From Priapulus caudatus (lineage: Eukaryota; Priapulida; Priapulimorpha; Priapulimorphida; Priapulidae), in assembly GCF_000485595.1 (NCBI RefSeq), contig NW_014577101.1, positions 664,207 to 716,156 on the forward strand: a DNA stretch of 51,950 nucleotides, read 5' to 3'. The notes beneath the pieces were generated by a model. It had not been told where the DNA came from. It made no database searches and saw nothing but the letters and a program-made list of their open reading frames with translations. The translations under genes and the position numbers were made by a program. Of this stretch, positions 1 through 10,181 are shown piece after piece; the first letter of the stretch is position 1, and every line of letters starts with the position of its first letter.

Positions 1-77
1 ATGATGCGCACACCATGGCACAATTTCGGGTGCGCGGTGGAGCGCGAGCGCGATCGCGCCCCTTAAAAATGAAAGCC

Positions 78-300
78 TGCCTAAACGTACGCGCCATCTC
101 GTGGCAACTTTCATAACGATCCCAACGAACATTCCTTTGAGAAGGTTCCTGATACCATCCCTGTGCCTTCCACTGTTTCGGCATGTATGTGAACACATCT
201 GGGACTAACAGGGTTTACTAGAATCCCACCACTCCACCACAGATTCACCGCAGTAGACGTGAGATGAGCGCTGTTGCTCCGCGGCACTTGTTCAACATTT
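78..300 (+). mobile_element. Dispersed repeat X, short copy
   Basis: The sequence from AACGTACGCGCCATCTCGTG to GCGGCACTTG matches, inverted, the ends of 23,461-24,034 but lacks the CT expansion. Confidence 0.55.
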
Positions 301-529
301 ATCGTCGACGTAGTAGGCCTAGTCACTAGTGCTCAAGGGGTTGTTGTCGTATCAGGTACTACACAAAGTGTACCAGACTTGTACTACAGAAGTGTACCCT
401 AACCCTAACACTAACCCTAACCCAAACCCTAAACATACCTCATATAAAAATATAAACATAATAGTTTAATAGTAATACTAAACAAGCTAAAACTACCTCG
501 GGTACATATCTGTTACTGTAGACCTGATA

Positions 530-590
530 CCTGATACGACAACGACCCCATCTGCCGTAGTAGTGCAGATGGGGTCGTTGTCGTATCAGG
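530..590. repeat. Perfect 26-bp-arm hairpin of the outer element terminus
   Basis: Arms at 530-555 and 565-590 are exact inverted copies around a 9-base loop. They repeat the terminal motif of the 337-1,058 element, so this looks like two termini joined head to head inside it. Confidence 0.75.
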
Positions 591-597
591 TACTACA

Positions 598-846
598 GCT
601 GATAGGGTCTATGTCCCCCAGGGTACTGCCGGAACGTACCCTGGTAACTATCTAGCTGATAATGATATGGTTAGGGTTAGGGTTAGGGAGTAGGCGTAGG
701 CGACTCCCTAGACTCGTTAGTGGAGTAGGCGAGGTACGGTCCGGCATATTAGATAGTAGTATTTAGTACCAGGGTACGTTCCGGTATACCGGACGGTACC
801 TAGGGTACGTTCCGGCAGTACCCTGGGGGACATAGACCCTATCAGC
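598..846. mobile_element. Foldback family A, complete copy with 9-bp TSD
   Basis: The copy starts GCTGATAGGGTCTATGTCCC and ends with its inverse. The inverted arms contain the GGAACGTACCCTGG type motif, and the middle has TTAGGG repeats and a GAGTAGGCG block. It is flanked by exact copies of GGTACTACA (589-597 and 847-855). A 9-bp duplication with long inverted termini suggests a non-autonomous Mutator-like element. Confidence 0.8.
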
Positions 847-1497
847 GGTACTACAGATATGTACCCGAGGTAGTTTTAGGTTGTTTAGTATTATGTTTAT
901 ATTTTTATATGAGGTATGTTTAGGGTTAGGGTTAGGGCTATGGTTAGGGTTAGGGTTAGGGTACACTTCTGTAGTACAAGTCTGGTGCACTTTGTGTATT
1001 CATATATGTACCTCGGGTACATATCTGTAGTAGGCCTACCTGATACGACAACGACCCCTTCAGCATAACAGTACTACTACTAGTACTACTACTAGTGGCA
1101 GAGGTCCCAAGTTGGGAAAGTCCAAGAAAGGGATCCAGCAATCCAAGAAAGGGAGCCAGGTCCATCGCCGTTTTTTCGCAGTGCGCAAAAACAGGAAAAA
1201 AGTTGTGGCGGGCTGCGATGTGTGTGTGTGTTTGTCGCGGCACACCACCATTTTTTATAAAGTATACATGAAAAATCATCGTTTTATCGCCTTTTATTGT
1301 GGAATGTTCGCTGGAATCAAAGTACCACATCAACAACAACGGCAAATTTAGTAATTTACTGATTTACTGATGTAAATTTTCATATGGCTGAAAAATGTTA
1401 CGACCGGGAGCTTCTGACCTCATTCCGGGGCACCGGGAGCAGCGTGTCATACCGGGAGTCTCCCGGTGAGACCGGGAGAGTTGGGACGTCTGACTAG

Positions 1498-1635
1498 TGG
1501 GTAGTAGTAGTACTACTACTAGTGGGTAGTAGTAGTAGTAGTAGTAGTAGTACTACTACTAGTGGGTAGTAGTAGTACTACTACTAGTGGGTAGTAGTAG
1601 TAGTACTGGTAGTACTAGTAGTAGTAGTACTAGTT
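1498..1635. repeat. TAG/TAC trinucleotide microsatellite
   Basis: Runs of GTA and TAC separated by ACTAGTGGG; the alternation of GTAGTA and TACTAC makes it locally self-complementary. Confidence 0.85.
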
Positions 1636-1841
1636 TCCCCGTAGTTTCTTCATCTCTGTCATTCCATATTGAATTCTCGGTGACCGAATTCTCTTTCGTC
1701 TTCTTTGGTTAATTGTAAAATTTACAAAGTGGCTGGAGGTAGGCCTACGGCACCCGTCGTTCGTTGATGCCCCTTTTGGCGTTTGTTTGAGGGCTGAGGC
1801 ATTTATTTGCAATCCTCTGATCAATGCATGATTAGGTGGTT

Positions 1842-2235
1842 TATTCCCGGTTGACCTACTCCCGTTTCGCCTAGGGCAAAATTCCCATTGCACCTACAGC
1901 AAAATTTCCAGTTGGCCTACACCCATTTCGCCTACTCCAAATTCGTTTACGCTCACAATCTACACCATTCCCATTTCGTCTATGATCGGTTTGTTCACTA
2001 AATAATCATTTATAAATAATAAAATATGGTTTTGATTGGCATACATACTAACATAGACTATGGAAACCAGAAGAAAATATAGGTACAAATAATGAGAACA
2101 CAACTTGACAAAAATAGAAAATACAGTACTTAGCATAAAAATACAATGGGAGTAGGCGAAATGGGAATATTGCCGATTCTGAGAGTAGGCGAAATGGGAC
2201 GTAGGCAAAATGGGAGTAGGCCAACGGGGATGTTA
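1842..2235. mobile_element. Foldback element with GGCGAAATGGGA repeat arms
   Basis: The left arm (about 1,842-1,980) repeats CCCATTTCGCCTACTCC-type units. The right arm (about 2,140-2,235) repeats the inverse GGAGTAGGCGAAATGGG units. About 150 bp of AT-rich DNA separate them. Coding is unlikely; open frames here are chance. Confidence 0.6.
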
Positions 2236-2239
2236 CCGA

Positions 2240-4900
2240 TTAGGTTTACCTAATATAGAAATTTGTAGACCTATATACTATTATTTATGCACTTACTATC
2301 ATAATATACCCTAAATTCTAGGGTGTTGTATCCCTAAAATTATCAATGAGACATTGAGAGTATTGAGGGATGTATTCGCTATTATTCGCTATGTATTCGC
2401 TATTATTCGCTGTAAGAAATACGACAAATAATGATTAATTAGTTTCGATTCATAGCTTCTTACCAAATGTTTACAATTGTTATTTTATTTTATTCATTTA
2501 TATTATAAACAAAAGGAATTTTCATAATAAAGTGCAAGTTTTGCAAGCTTATATAATACTAATAATGTTGATAATTGTTAATCGCCCGCAACTATAACCA
2601 GAACATAGTAAATATGTGCTCGCAGATGCATGTGCATTGTATATACGCAGGCACCTACGTGCATCTCATGCACGAACACACAAGTTAAATTTCAATATGA
2701 CACATGTAGTCAGTCATGGCTATAATACATGCAGCCTACAGAGTCAGCATACAGTTAATGGGGTTAGCCGCTAGAAACAGTTGCCGCTGGAGGGCAGCAA
2801 ATCTGTAGCGGTGCAAGATTATCCGCGTACTGATGCACACCCTGGATACACTAATGGCGACATATGACAAACTTACCGTACACTCTCTAAAGGTAAACTT
2901 TATGAAAGAGGAGCATCGACAAGAGGTCGCAAAGAAGATTTGATACAAAGGTAAGAACTATGTTCCACGAAATACGTTGTGTTTATGAGTGATAATGCAC
3001 AATTTTGGTCAGAATCGGTGTGTGAAATCTCGGCAGATGAACGCTTTTAGAAGCGGCTTGTAAACACTCTTGGAATGCATTTTCCTAAGTACTGTATTCT
3101 AGATGTAGGTTAAGAATTTCCCTACGATGCCCATACGCTGAGATAATGAGCAGTGGAAATCTGGTATTTTCGCCGAAAACTGACTCGGAGATCAGTCGTT
3201 ACTGCTGCACTGTTCTCTCGAACGTGTTGTATAACTTCGGTAAACTCGCCAGTGTTTTCTCGTCATGATTGATCAAATGGAATGAACTGACGTCTGTTAT
3301 TTGATTGCCATAGTAGATGACCCCCACTTGCCACTCACGCCCACACCTCACGCTGGATGCTATATGTAAACTCTGGTAGTATGAGTGCAGTGCAGCGCCA
3401 CTATGGCCGCTACACAGCGGCGACCCGCGAAGCAACACACTGGCCACACTTCAAGAGCAGCGGCTTCGCGCAGTATTGACTAATGGTCTAATCGGTGATC
3501 AGCCGAAAATACAGATTTTCAACCTGCCTCGATTATCTCGCAGCGTGTGCATCGTAGGGACATGCGCGTTGTTTTCATATAAACAAGCGTAGGACAAGCT
3601 GATCAAGTAACTTGAAAGAATCGTCAAAAATAACACGGGGCACAAGTTTCTTAATTCGACGTAATACTGCAACATGGTTTCAGCATTTTACCGTTGTACG
3701 CTCTCCTTCTTTATATGCTCTTGATAATATATATAGAGTATAATAGACAGTGAGAGAGAGAGAGAGAGAGATTGTAATATAGGCTTAGGCCACATGCTAC
3801 AAGTCAAGTCAACCTTGTGGCAACAAGTCATGGGCTATAGTACTAAAGCTAGTTTAAAATGTACGGTCGATGTTGAATTTGAGATTCAAGCTGAATTTAT
3901 TTATTTATTTATTTTCAACAGACTGGAAGTATATGACCAGCGTGCGAAATTAGTGCCGACCCGGAGGCCCGAAGCCACCAAGTTTTTGCTCGGGCAACCA
4001 TCTCTACGTAACTGCCGGTCCTCCTGACCAGCACTTTTTCCCCTCATATTATGCTGAAATACTACGGTTATCGCAATGGCAGTTTAGACAGACTTGTAAA
4101 TGGGAGCGTATTCTAATAATGCACTCCGCTCCTGAACGTAGACGGTGTATCCAAAACATCTAGAGCCAAGGGCATGAACTCCCTCGATGCATGAATTGGC
4201 ACACGAACAAAACCTTGCGACACTCTAAGAAATCGATTGCGGCATGTAGCTTAGCCCAGTGTTTTTATGACCGCATAATAATAAGTTCAGGAGATAATTC
4301 AAGTTCTTATGTCGCAGGGGTTATCTGTGACGGCACGGTTATAGAGTGAGGGCACTGCAGATTACAGCCCAGTTAATTACTGCAGTACAGAATGTTCAGA
4401 ATCAACCGAACTAAATTTCTCACAAGTGTCTGCGATCACAAATACATCTTCGCATAACTGAAATTTATAAATCGATATTAAATTAGATTCATTTTAATAT
4501 ATAACTGTATTATGAGTGTGTATATTACTGTGTGAACGACCCTACTACACAGTTCAGTAAAGCCGGGCTCAGGTCGCCCTACGACCCGTCTAATTTATCG
4601 CATATTAACGTCGTTAAAAACTCATGTCGATTTGAGGTGATTTTGGGCCGTACGTCAGTATTTATAGCACCGACCAGATCGTAGCGTTCTGAAGGAAACG
4701 TAGACTGGTTCGCGGCCCCAGTGTTTGTACCAGCACAAGCAGTTCTCTAGCCCAAACGAGTACTCTTTATATTTTTAAATCAAACCTTTTGTAAATACTG
4801 TGAATAAAATTAAAAATTCACAAAGCCATTGGACAAACACTTACAGTTACACATGTGGCTACACAACTGAGTTTGCCACACAAGGAATATCGACTGGGAA
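2240..4900. other. No recognised gene
   Basis: AT-rich unique-looking DNA with a GA run at 3,749-3,772. A small + frame at about 2,853-2,942 (MATYDKLTVHSLKVNF...) is followed by a GTAAGA donor but stops before it. An acceptor-like T-rich tract at 3,890-3,919 leads into an open frame to TGA at about 4,026. Neither is convincing alone. Confidence 0.4.
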
Positions 4901-4926
4901 CACGAGCAGCTGCTTGTGTTGCTTAG

Positions 4927-5103
4927 CCATGTGCCATCTTTGAATTACATCACCTTTGTCCCCACGACCCTGAAGACACCATTGCTGCTATGCGAAACCT
5001 GTTAGCTCTCCCATCACATTGGGCTAGCCATTTGGACAAAGTACTGCAGTCCCTGGATTGTCGTTACGCAGGGCCACGTATTTTGAATCATGTTCACAAT
5101 TAA
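4927..5103 (+). other. Possible 3' terminal exon of an unrecognised + gene
   Basis: An acceptor-like pyrimidine-rich stretch ending in ttag (4,926) is followed by 58 open codons and TAA at 5,101. An AATAAA polyadenylation hexamer sits at 5,125-5,130, a normal spacing for a 3' end. The peptide includes HDPEDTIAAMRNLLALPSHW followed by ASHLDKVLQSL. I do not recognise a family. No upstream exon could be joined, so this may be a chance reading frame or a relic of a mobile element. The possible RIIAD1 promoter lies about 600 bp downstream on the same strand. Confidence 0.25.
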
Positions 5104-5124
5104 TCCATCACGTGTTTTTTTTAT

Positions 5125-5130
5125 AATAAA
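5125..5130 (+). terminator. AATAAA polyadenylation signal candidate
   Basis: An AATAAA hexamer lies 22 bases after the stop codon of the possible terminal exon at 4,927-5,103. It supports a transcript end only if that exon is real. Confidence 0.25.
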
Positions 5131-5729
5131 GTTGAACATTAGGTTACTCAGTTACATGTATGCTGTTAATAGTTATTTTTATATTCCATTTTGTTATTGA
5201 GATTCACGGTGATAATAGTGGTGCATATGTGAAGTGGATGTTTATTCTTTTAAGTGTTCGATTTGTTCTGATATGTTGATCAAAATATAGGATCGGCTAT
5301 GTGTGATCGATGTATGTTTACATCTGCCATGGGTTATTGCGCAACCGGCTCTACAACTGCTGCTCCCGCTGCGCCACCTGCTGACAAAGCTAGCGGCTAA
5401 CCCCATTAGCAATGTCACAGTGACAGTATTTAAAACGATAATTTCTCAGATAAGTCGAAAAATGAATACATTTAGACTCGCCTGTCTGTGAACATATTAC
5501 TGATCAATTCAGCATAAAAATTACAAGTTTCTGCTGTTATAGTCTATGAACCATTAAATGAACATCAAACATGTGCCTGCTATCTTCAGATTCGTGATCT
5601 AATAGAATTTTTTAAACACTCCCACAAAACAAGTGCACATAGTTACGTGAAACAAATATTTATAGACTGATACCTATCTCGAAATGTATATTTAAAGGTA
5701 ATTAACCTAGTGTAGAGACACGGTTCCAG

Positions 5730-5739
5730 TCTCGCGAGA
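5730..5739. promoter_or_regulatory. TCTCGCGAGA promoter palindrome
   Basis: This is a perfect 10-bp TCTCGCGAGA palindrome. In animals the motif marks many TATA-less, often bidirectional promoters. It sits 140 bp upstream of a strong splice donor and about 1.3 kb upstream of the first conserved RIIAD1 exon. It is the best promoter candidate for that gene. Confidence 0.45.
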
Positions 5740-5744
5740 GTAAA

Positions 5745-5879
5745 AATCACTTGCTAGTTTTGTTGACACATCGCAAACAATCCAATTTGAAGTGCAGATG
5801 GGCGCACATGTTGGTGAAAAGACACATGTTTAAATTGTTAGCCTTACTATATACAATTGGTGTTACACAAGGAGTACTG
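5745..5879 (+). other. Candidate first exon of the RIIAD1-like gene or of another transcript
   Basis: This open stretch ends at a consensus donor (gtaagtat at 5,880) and lies just downstream of a TCTCGCGAGA motif. Its open frame from the ATG at 5,809 reads MLVKRHMFKLLALLYTIGVT then QGVL. That looks like a short hydrophobic signal-like peptide. The frame is phase-compatible with the exon at 7,094. The encoded residues do not resemble the usual charged RIIAD1 N-terminus, and an earlier ATG at 5,799 opens an 11-codon ORF in another frame. It may instead be untranslated leader. The exon start is a guess. Confidence 0.3.
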
Positions 5880-6149
5880 GTAAGTATCAGAACGGTTGAG
5901 AAAATATTAAAACCGTTGGTGAAACCAGAGCCGCAGAGCGTCTGGGCTCAGCTGAGGTCTGTTGCTACGGTTATAAATGTAACATTTAAGTTGTGCGTAG
6001 TGACACCTTTGTTAGGCGCAGATATGCAGATACGCAGTTGCGTACACATTTCAGCAACCTTCTGCATTCTGCATACCTCCCAAATCGGGGTAATCCCATT
6101 GGTTGATACAAATCGCGTGCCTGAAACTCCTGTTTTATGGTGCATTGTG

Positions 6150-6179
6150 ACCCTAACCCTAACCCTAACCCTAACCCTA
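6150..6179 (-). repeat. Interstitial telomere-type repeat
   Basis: Four to five CCCTAA units lie about 150 bp downstream (in minus orientation) of the tRNA-like element at 6,332-6,399. It may be that element's 3' tail. Confidence 0.8.
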
Positions 6180-6331
6180 TTAAAAAATAATAACAATAAT
6201 TGTTGTAAAAATTATTTGTTATTAAATTGTTGTAAATCATAAATCATGTAAATATTTGCGTTAATTGGAAAAAAATAGTTAAATGGATAAAGATAGAAAA
6301 ATACAGAAAACAGTAAATAATAAAAAATCAG

Positions 6332-6399
6332 ATGGGATTCGATCCAACGACCTTTGAGCCGTGACGCCTGTGCTGTACGCGTTCGGCTATCCAGGCTTA
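6332..6399 (-). other. tRNA-like sequence, probably a SINE head
   Basis: On the minus strand TAGCCGAACGCG fits a Pol III A box and GGATCGAATCC is one base from a B box. A seven-base loop with CAC could be an anticodon, but its stem is poor. A T6 run follows. The best reading is a decayed tRNA or a tRNA-derived SINE. Confidence 0.45.
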
Positions 6400-6466
6400 T
6401 TGGGTTTCTAGATTATGGATGTGCCATTAATATGATAACACTGTCATGTCATTGAGGCAGTTCAGG

Positions 6467-7012
6467 AAACCATGTTTAACCTTCCTATTGAGGGTCAAAA
6501 GGTTATCAGACACTTACTCTTCGCACGTCAGTGGAAAGCACATTTCATGGTCCTTTCAATAAAGTGATAAAAATAGTAGGTCACCGCTGAAACAAAAAAG
6601 TTTCCACTGCTGCTCCATTTATGGGCCATGTCCTCAGAAAATGTCTGATATCTGACCTTTCGCCCACTGCCCTTTGACCTGTGACCTCCAATTTCGCACT
6701 GGTGATGGTTTTTCCTGCCCATCACACCATACACCGAATATTAAGAGCATAGGTCGAGCCGTTGAGATTTGTGCCGCAATTCCGTATTTCCTCCTATAAG
6801 GTGGAAATATTCCCCCTTCGTTTACACATCTTGACCTTTGACCATTGACCCCCAAATTTGTCATCCTTAGTCCTTTTCACGATCCCCCCCACCCCCCGAA
6901 TATCGTGACCGTACGTCGAGCGGTTAAGATTTGTGCCCAACTGTTGACGGACGGACGGATGCACAATCATGCGATCCTACAAGCTGCATCTGACTTCGTC
7001 AGATGAGCTAAA
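6467..7012 (+). mobile_element. LINE/SINE-type dispersed repeat, copy 1
   Basis: It shares its 5' half with 24,411-24,583 and its 3' half with 27,046-27,311. The 3' end has a GACGGACGGACGG stretch and a small hairpin around CATCTGACTTCGTCAGATG. No reverse transcriptase frame is present. It lies in the intron before the first conserved RIIAD1 exon. Confidence 0.6.
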
Positions 7013-7093
7013 AACATGAGAAATCTTGAATAAACATTGATTGAAGAATTGTTTTAATAAAATGCTATATATATATATATCCAAATTTTGCAG

Positions 7094-10000
7094 GTGCAGA
7101 CACGGCTAGAAAATGAAAAGTACCTCTCAGATCATCCCGAAGTGGAAGGGATGCTAGCAAACTTTTTGGGGTGAGTGGTTGTATATATTTAACAGTTTTA
7201 GATTCACCTCGCCTTCGGCGAATAACTGTTTTAGTATCATTGCCCGAGTGATTATAGGAAAGAAAACGTAAACCTTTTTCAAAGAACTAAGTGCTGAAAC
7301 CACTCTGTTGACAAAATAAAACGTTTCGTAAAATTAGATGTAAACAAGTGTCGGCAACCATTTTCTTTAAATTAGGTAGTGCCTGCCATCTATTGGAAAT
7401 CAGAGTAACAAAAACCAATAATAAGCTTGAATTTAACTACCTACCTTTAAATAGCTTAACTCCAAATTTTGTCACATCTTTGGTACTTTTGGGGACAGCA
7501 TTTTCTTTAAATTTGTCAATTTCGGCTTCCGTAACATTTACAAATCTAGCCGCCATTTGTGGTGCCACTACAATGTAAACCCTACATCGAAATATCAACC
7601 TACATCGACCTATCGAAATATATTCACCTAGGTCTCGACCAATCAGCGCGCAGGATTTCCTATAATCACTCGGGCGATGATACTAAATATATATATATAT
7701 GCATTTATAAGGTCAAGACACACTACTACAGAGACAATGACCGACCATAACAGTCAAGAACATTTTAGAAAATGAGAAGTTATGTTTCCAATGAGCTGTA
7801 GCACATGCATGTGATAACGTGCGATGACAACCATAATGATAAAAATGTTTAGAATTGTTTCTAATTCCCAGCAACATAGCTGCACAACACTTCATAAATA
7901 GCCAATCAATTGATGCTGTATATAATGTTATTATCAGTATGTGATAAAAAGTAGAAAACATTTTCTGACGAAATTAGGCTGCTCAGCTATCTATATGGAT
8001 TATAATAGCGTTTGTCGAACAGACCAGTTTATGTGTTCAGGGAAGTTCCACTTTATAAGATCTGAGGTGTGTTTATTGGGAAAGGCTGTCTAGCTGAGAG
8101 AAACTTTTGGTTATCCTTAGCACAGCGCATCAAAATCATTGGTAAGCCCATGTAACGTTCAACAGGCTCTAGTTTCCTACAGCGACGCCGGGCCCAGTAA
8201 CTGCGACTTCAACGCTGAACATTACAGGTTGTTGCTCCAGTGTGTTTTGGTCGTTATCATGCATTATCTATAGAAGGCAGAAGAAGAGACATTCTGGTTG
8301 TGCCAAAAATACACCGAATGAGGAAGTTACGACAGTAACGAACCGGAGTTATGAACATCAGTATCTGTCGATATTGCGCACCCTGATTTAGAGATGAATG
8401 TTTACAATTGTATCTTATGGACTGTGGGCATGTACCCACAGACCAAACTGCTAAAAATAAATTGAATCTTGACTTTTATGGGATGTTTGGGATATTTGGG
8501 ATGTATGGGATATTTGGGATGTTCAACTTATAAAGTGAAACCGTGCAACTAGTTATATGTCTCTGAGCTGGGGCCGCCCTGTAACTAACAAGATGAAGAT
8601 TGGCAAGTTGCTGAGAACTAAGCTACATTGAACTTTCATTGTGTTCTATACACATGCAATTAAAACCACTGATATTTGAAAAACGGTGAAACTGCGCCTA
8701 GTATATTGTTACGTGTGCGGAGAATGTTGCTGTTCTATAAAACCAAGATATATATATACATTATACACCTATCAACCTATCAATCTATTGACTCACTATG
8801 TGGAAGGCAGTCATTCTTTGCCTGGATTTATTTTTGATTATACCAATAATACATCCAACAATATAAAATCATGTGATATGCACATGGTTTATTTGAGCTC
8901 TCTATAGAGGGCGGCTGTCTATCTCTTGCATGTACATCGAGAGCACTGCTGTAACGGTATTGAGCAATCGGTTAATTCTGTGCACCATAGTAAGTGGCAT
9001 CTTTGTGAAGCTCTACAATTACCAAACTCAAAAATCCTATCACAGGGTGTACCAAAGAGAGATATTATTTTATTACATAAATACTATATATAGTATATAT
9101 AATATATATATATATATTAGTATAAGTATATATTATATACAATGTAACATTATACATGAATCATAGATAAGTATATATGTGAAATTATATGCTAGATAAG
9201 TATCTATTTATATATTTCTGTCGTGTAATTTTTTTCGAATTTGTAAAGTTGAGATTAAACAAAAGTGCAAAGCAAAGCACCTAATTGCTACTAGCACAAT
9301 TGTTAATGTTGCATTAGCTAAGAGCGTTCTATAAAGTTCTAAGTAAACCTTCCTATGATGTGATTTTCTTCATTTGCAAGTGTTGAACAAGTTATGAGCC
9401 ATTGATTGCGTTACACTGATTATAGATTAATTAAACATGCACATCTCTTATTACAGTGAAGTCCTGCTGAAAAGACCTGAAGACATTCGAACATTCGCAG
9501 CAGGTGATTATATAGTAAACTAGAGCACTCGGAGAGCGCAGACCTCCGCCAAGGCAGCTGAATTCTCTCACTGTGGAAAAGTTTATTAATTAATTGGATC
9601 CGGATCACCACCAAAATGTAATCAATTCTAAGTTACCCCATTTCTGACCTATCCTGAAAATTGTATTAATTAATTATTTAATTAATTAATTGGATCCGGA
9701 TCACCACCAAAATCTAATCAATTCTAAGTTAGCCTATTTCTGACCTATCCTGAATATTTTATGACAATCCGTCCATAACTTTTTCAGTTAGGCTGTACAC
9801 AAACAAACCCACAAACCAACAAACACATGCCGATGAAAACATAACCTCCTGCCAACCCCTGGCGGAGGTAATAAACTGCTTCAGTACCTATGAAAAAACA
9901 TGTGCAAGACTTTCCGTTCTGCTTACATATATATAAGTCCTGAATCTTTCATACATACATTTGATTTTTAATGTGTACCAGTCAGCCATTGTGGTAATTT

Positions 10001-10181
10001 TTCCTTGAATTAAACCAGTATTTTGGTCCTTCTTACAATTTAGTCAGTACAATTTCGTGTTGCAATGTAAGACAGATTAATGCTATTAAGTCATCTAAAT
10101 ATTACAGATTACTTCACAAATCAAGATTTGCCCAAGATTGTAAAGGAGCATCTACAGCAGAAGCATGCAGGCCATCATTAA
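7094..10181 (+). CDS. RIIAD1: RIIa-domain protein 1-like gene, three conserved exons (first exon uncertain)
   Basis: Coding exons lie at 7,094-7,170, 9,457-9,503 and 10,108-10,181 (stop TAA at 10,179). Each starts after an AG and the first two end at GT donors (gtgagt, gtgatt). Phases join exactly (2, then 1). The joined 65 residues read VQTRLENEKYLSDHPEVEGM, LANFLGEVLLKRPEDIRTFA, then ADYFTNQDLPKIVKEHLQ and a short tail. This follows vertebrate RIIAD1 almost residue by residue (QTRI.NEKYL, a KRP motif, FAADYFT) and ends at about the same point. The family carries the dimerisation/docking helix of protein kinase A regulatory subunits, and relatives act in cilia and sperm tails; that role is inferred. 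The vertebrate N-terminus ends in a charged stretch (LRKFK type) just before this exon, and I did not find its counterpart. Introns hold a TIR element and a LINE/SINE-type repeat. Confidence 0.85.
7232..7685 (-). mobile_element. TIR DNA element carrying a small spliced ORF
   Basis: Near-identical 30-bp inverted ends (TAGTATCATTGCCCGAGTGA and inverse) bound a 454-bp element in the first confirmed RIIAD1 intron. Inside, on the minus strand, are two exon-like pieces listed separately. Confidence 0.7.
7279..7556 (-). pseudogene. N-terminal fragment resembling DUF3504/ZMYM-QRICH1-like proteins, inside a TIR element
   Basis: Exon-like pieces 7,556-7,445 and 7,304-7,279 join across a 140-bp GT-AG intron in phase 1. 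They give MAARFVNVTEAEIDKFKENA followed by VPKSTKDVTKFGVKLFKEWF and a stop after HLVL. The pattern (start, EAEI, short acidic stretch, KSTK...GVK.FKEWF) is that of the N-terminus of invertebrate Crypton-derived, ZMYM/QRICH1-like DUF3504 proteins. The recombinase core is absent. It is either a remnant of the autonomous transposon gene or a captured host exon. Confidence 0.5.
7686..9456. other. RIIAD1 intron, no other gene seen
   Basis: AT-rich intron sequence with TA microsatellites near 9,080-9,130. I see no open exon with both splice sites. Confidence 0.5.
9510..9885 (+). mobile_element. Short dispersed repeat with CACTCGGAGAGCGCAGACCT head
   Basis: It begins CACTCGGAGAGCGCAGACCT and ends CCCCTGGCGGAGGTAATAA after an AACAAACAAAC-like stretch, a form common at the ends of invertebrate non-LTR repeats. 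It contains a 97-bp tandem duplication (GGATCCGGATCACCACC at about 9,595 and 9,692). It lies just after RIIAD1 exon 3. Confidence 0.5.

Larger units (their letters stand above)
337..1058. mobile_element. Outer foldback element with telomere-like repeats in its arms
   Basis: Both ends carry GGGGTYGTTGTCGTATCAGG (337-356, and inverted at 1,039-1,058). The arms run inward as inverted copies (about 337-520 and 850-1,058) and include runs of CCCTAA/TTAGGG and an AT-rich segment. The right arm has about 40 extra bases. A 61-bp palindrome and a second complete foldback element lie in the middle. No target-site duplication was found. There are no coding domains. Confidence 0.7.

Noticed and set aside
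763-990. Repeated peptide YVPQGT seen in several places
   Set aside because: It is the translation of the foldback A terminus, not a protein family.
3794-4027. 77-codon + frame with a T-rich acceptor-like tract inside
   Set aside because: The part after the tract is phrase-like repeat DNA and no partner exon was found.
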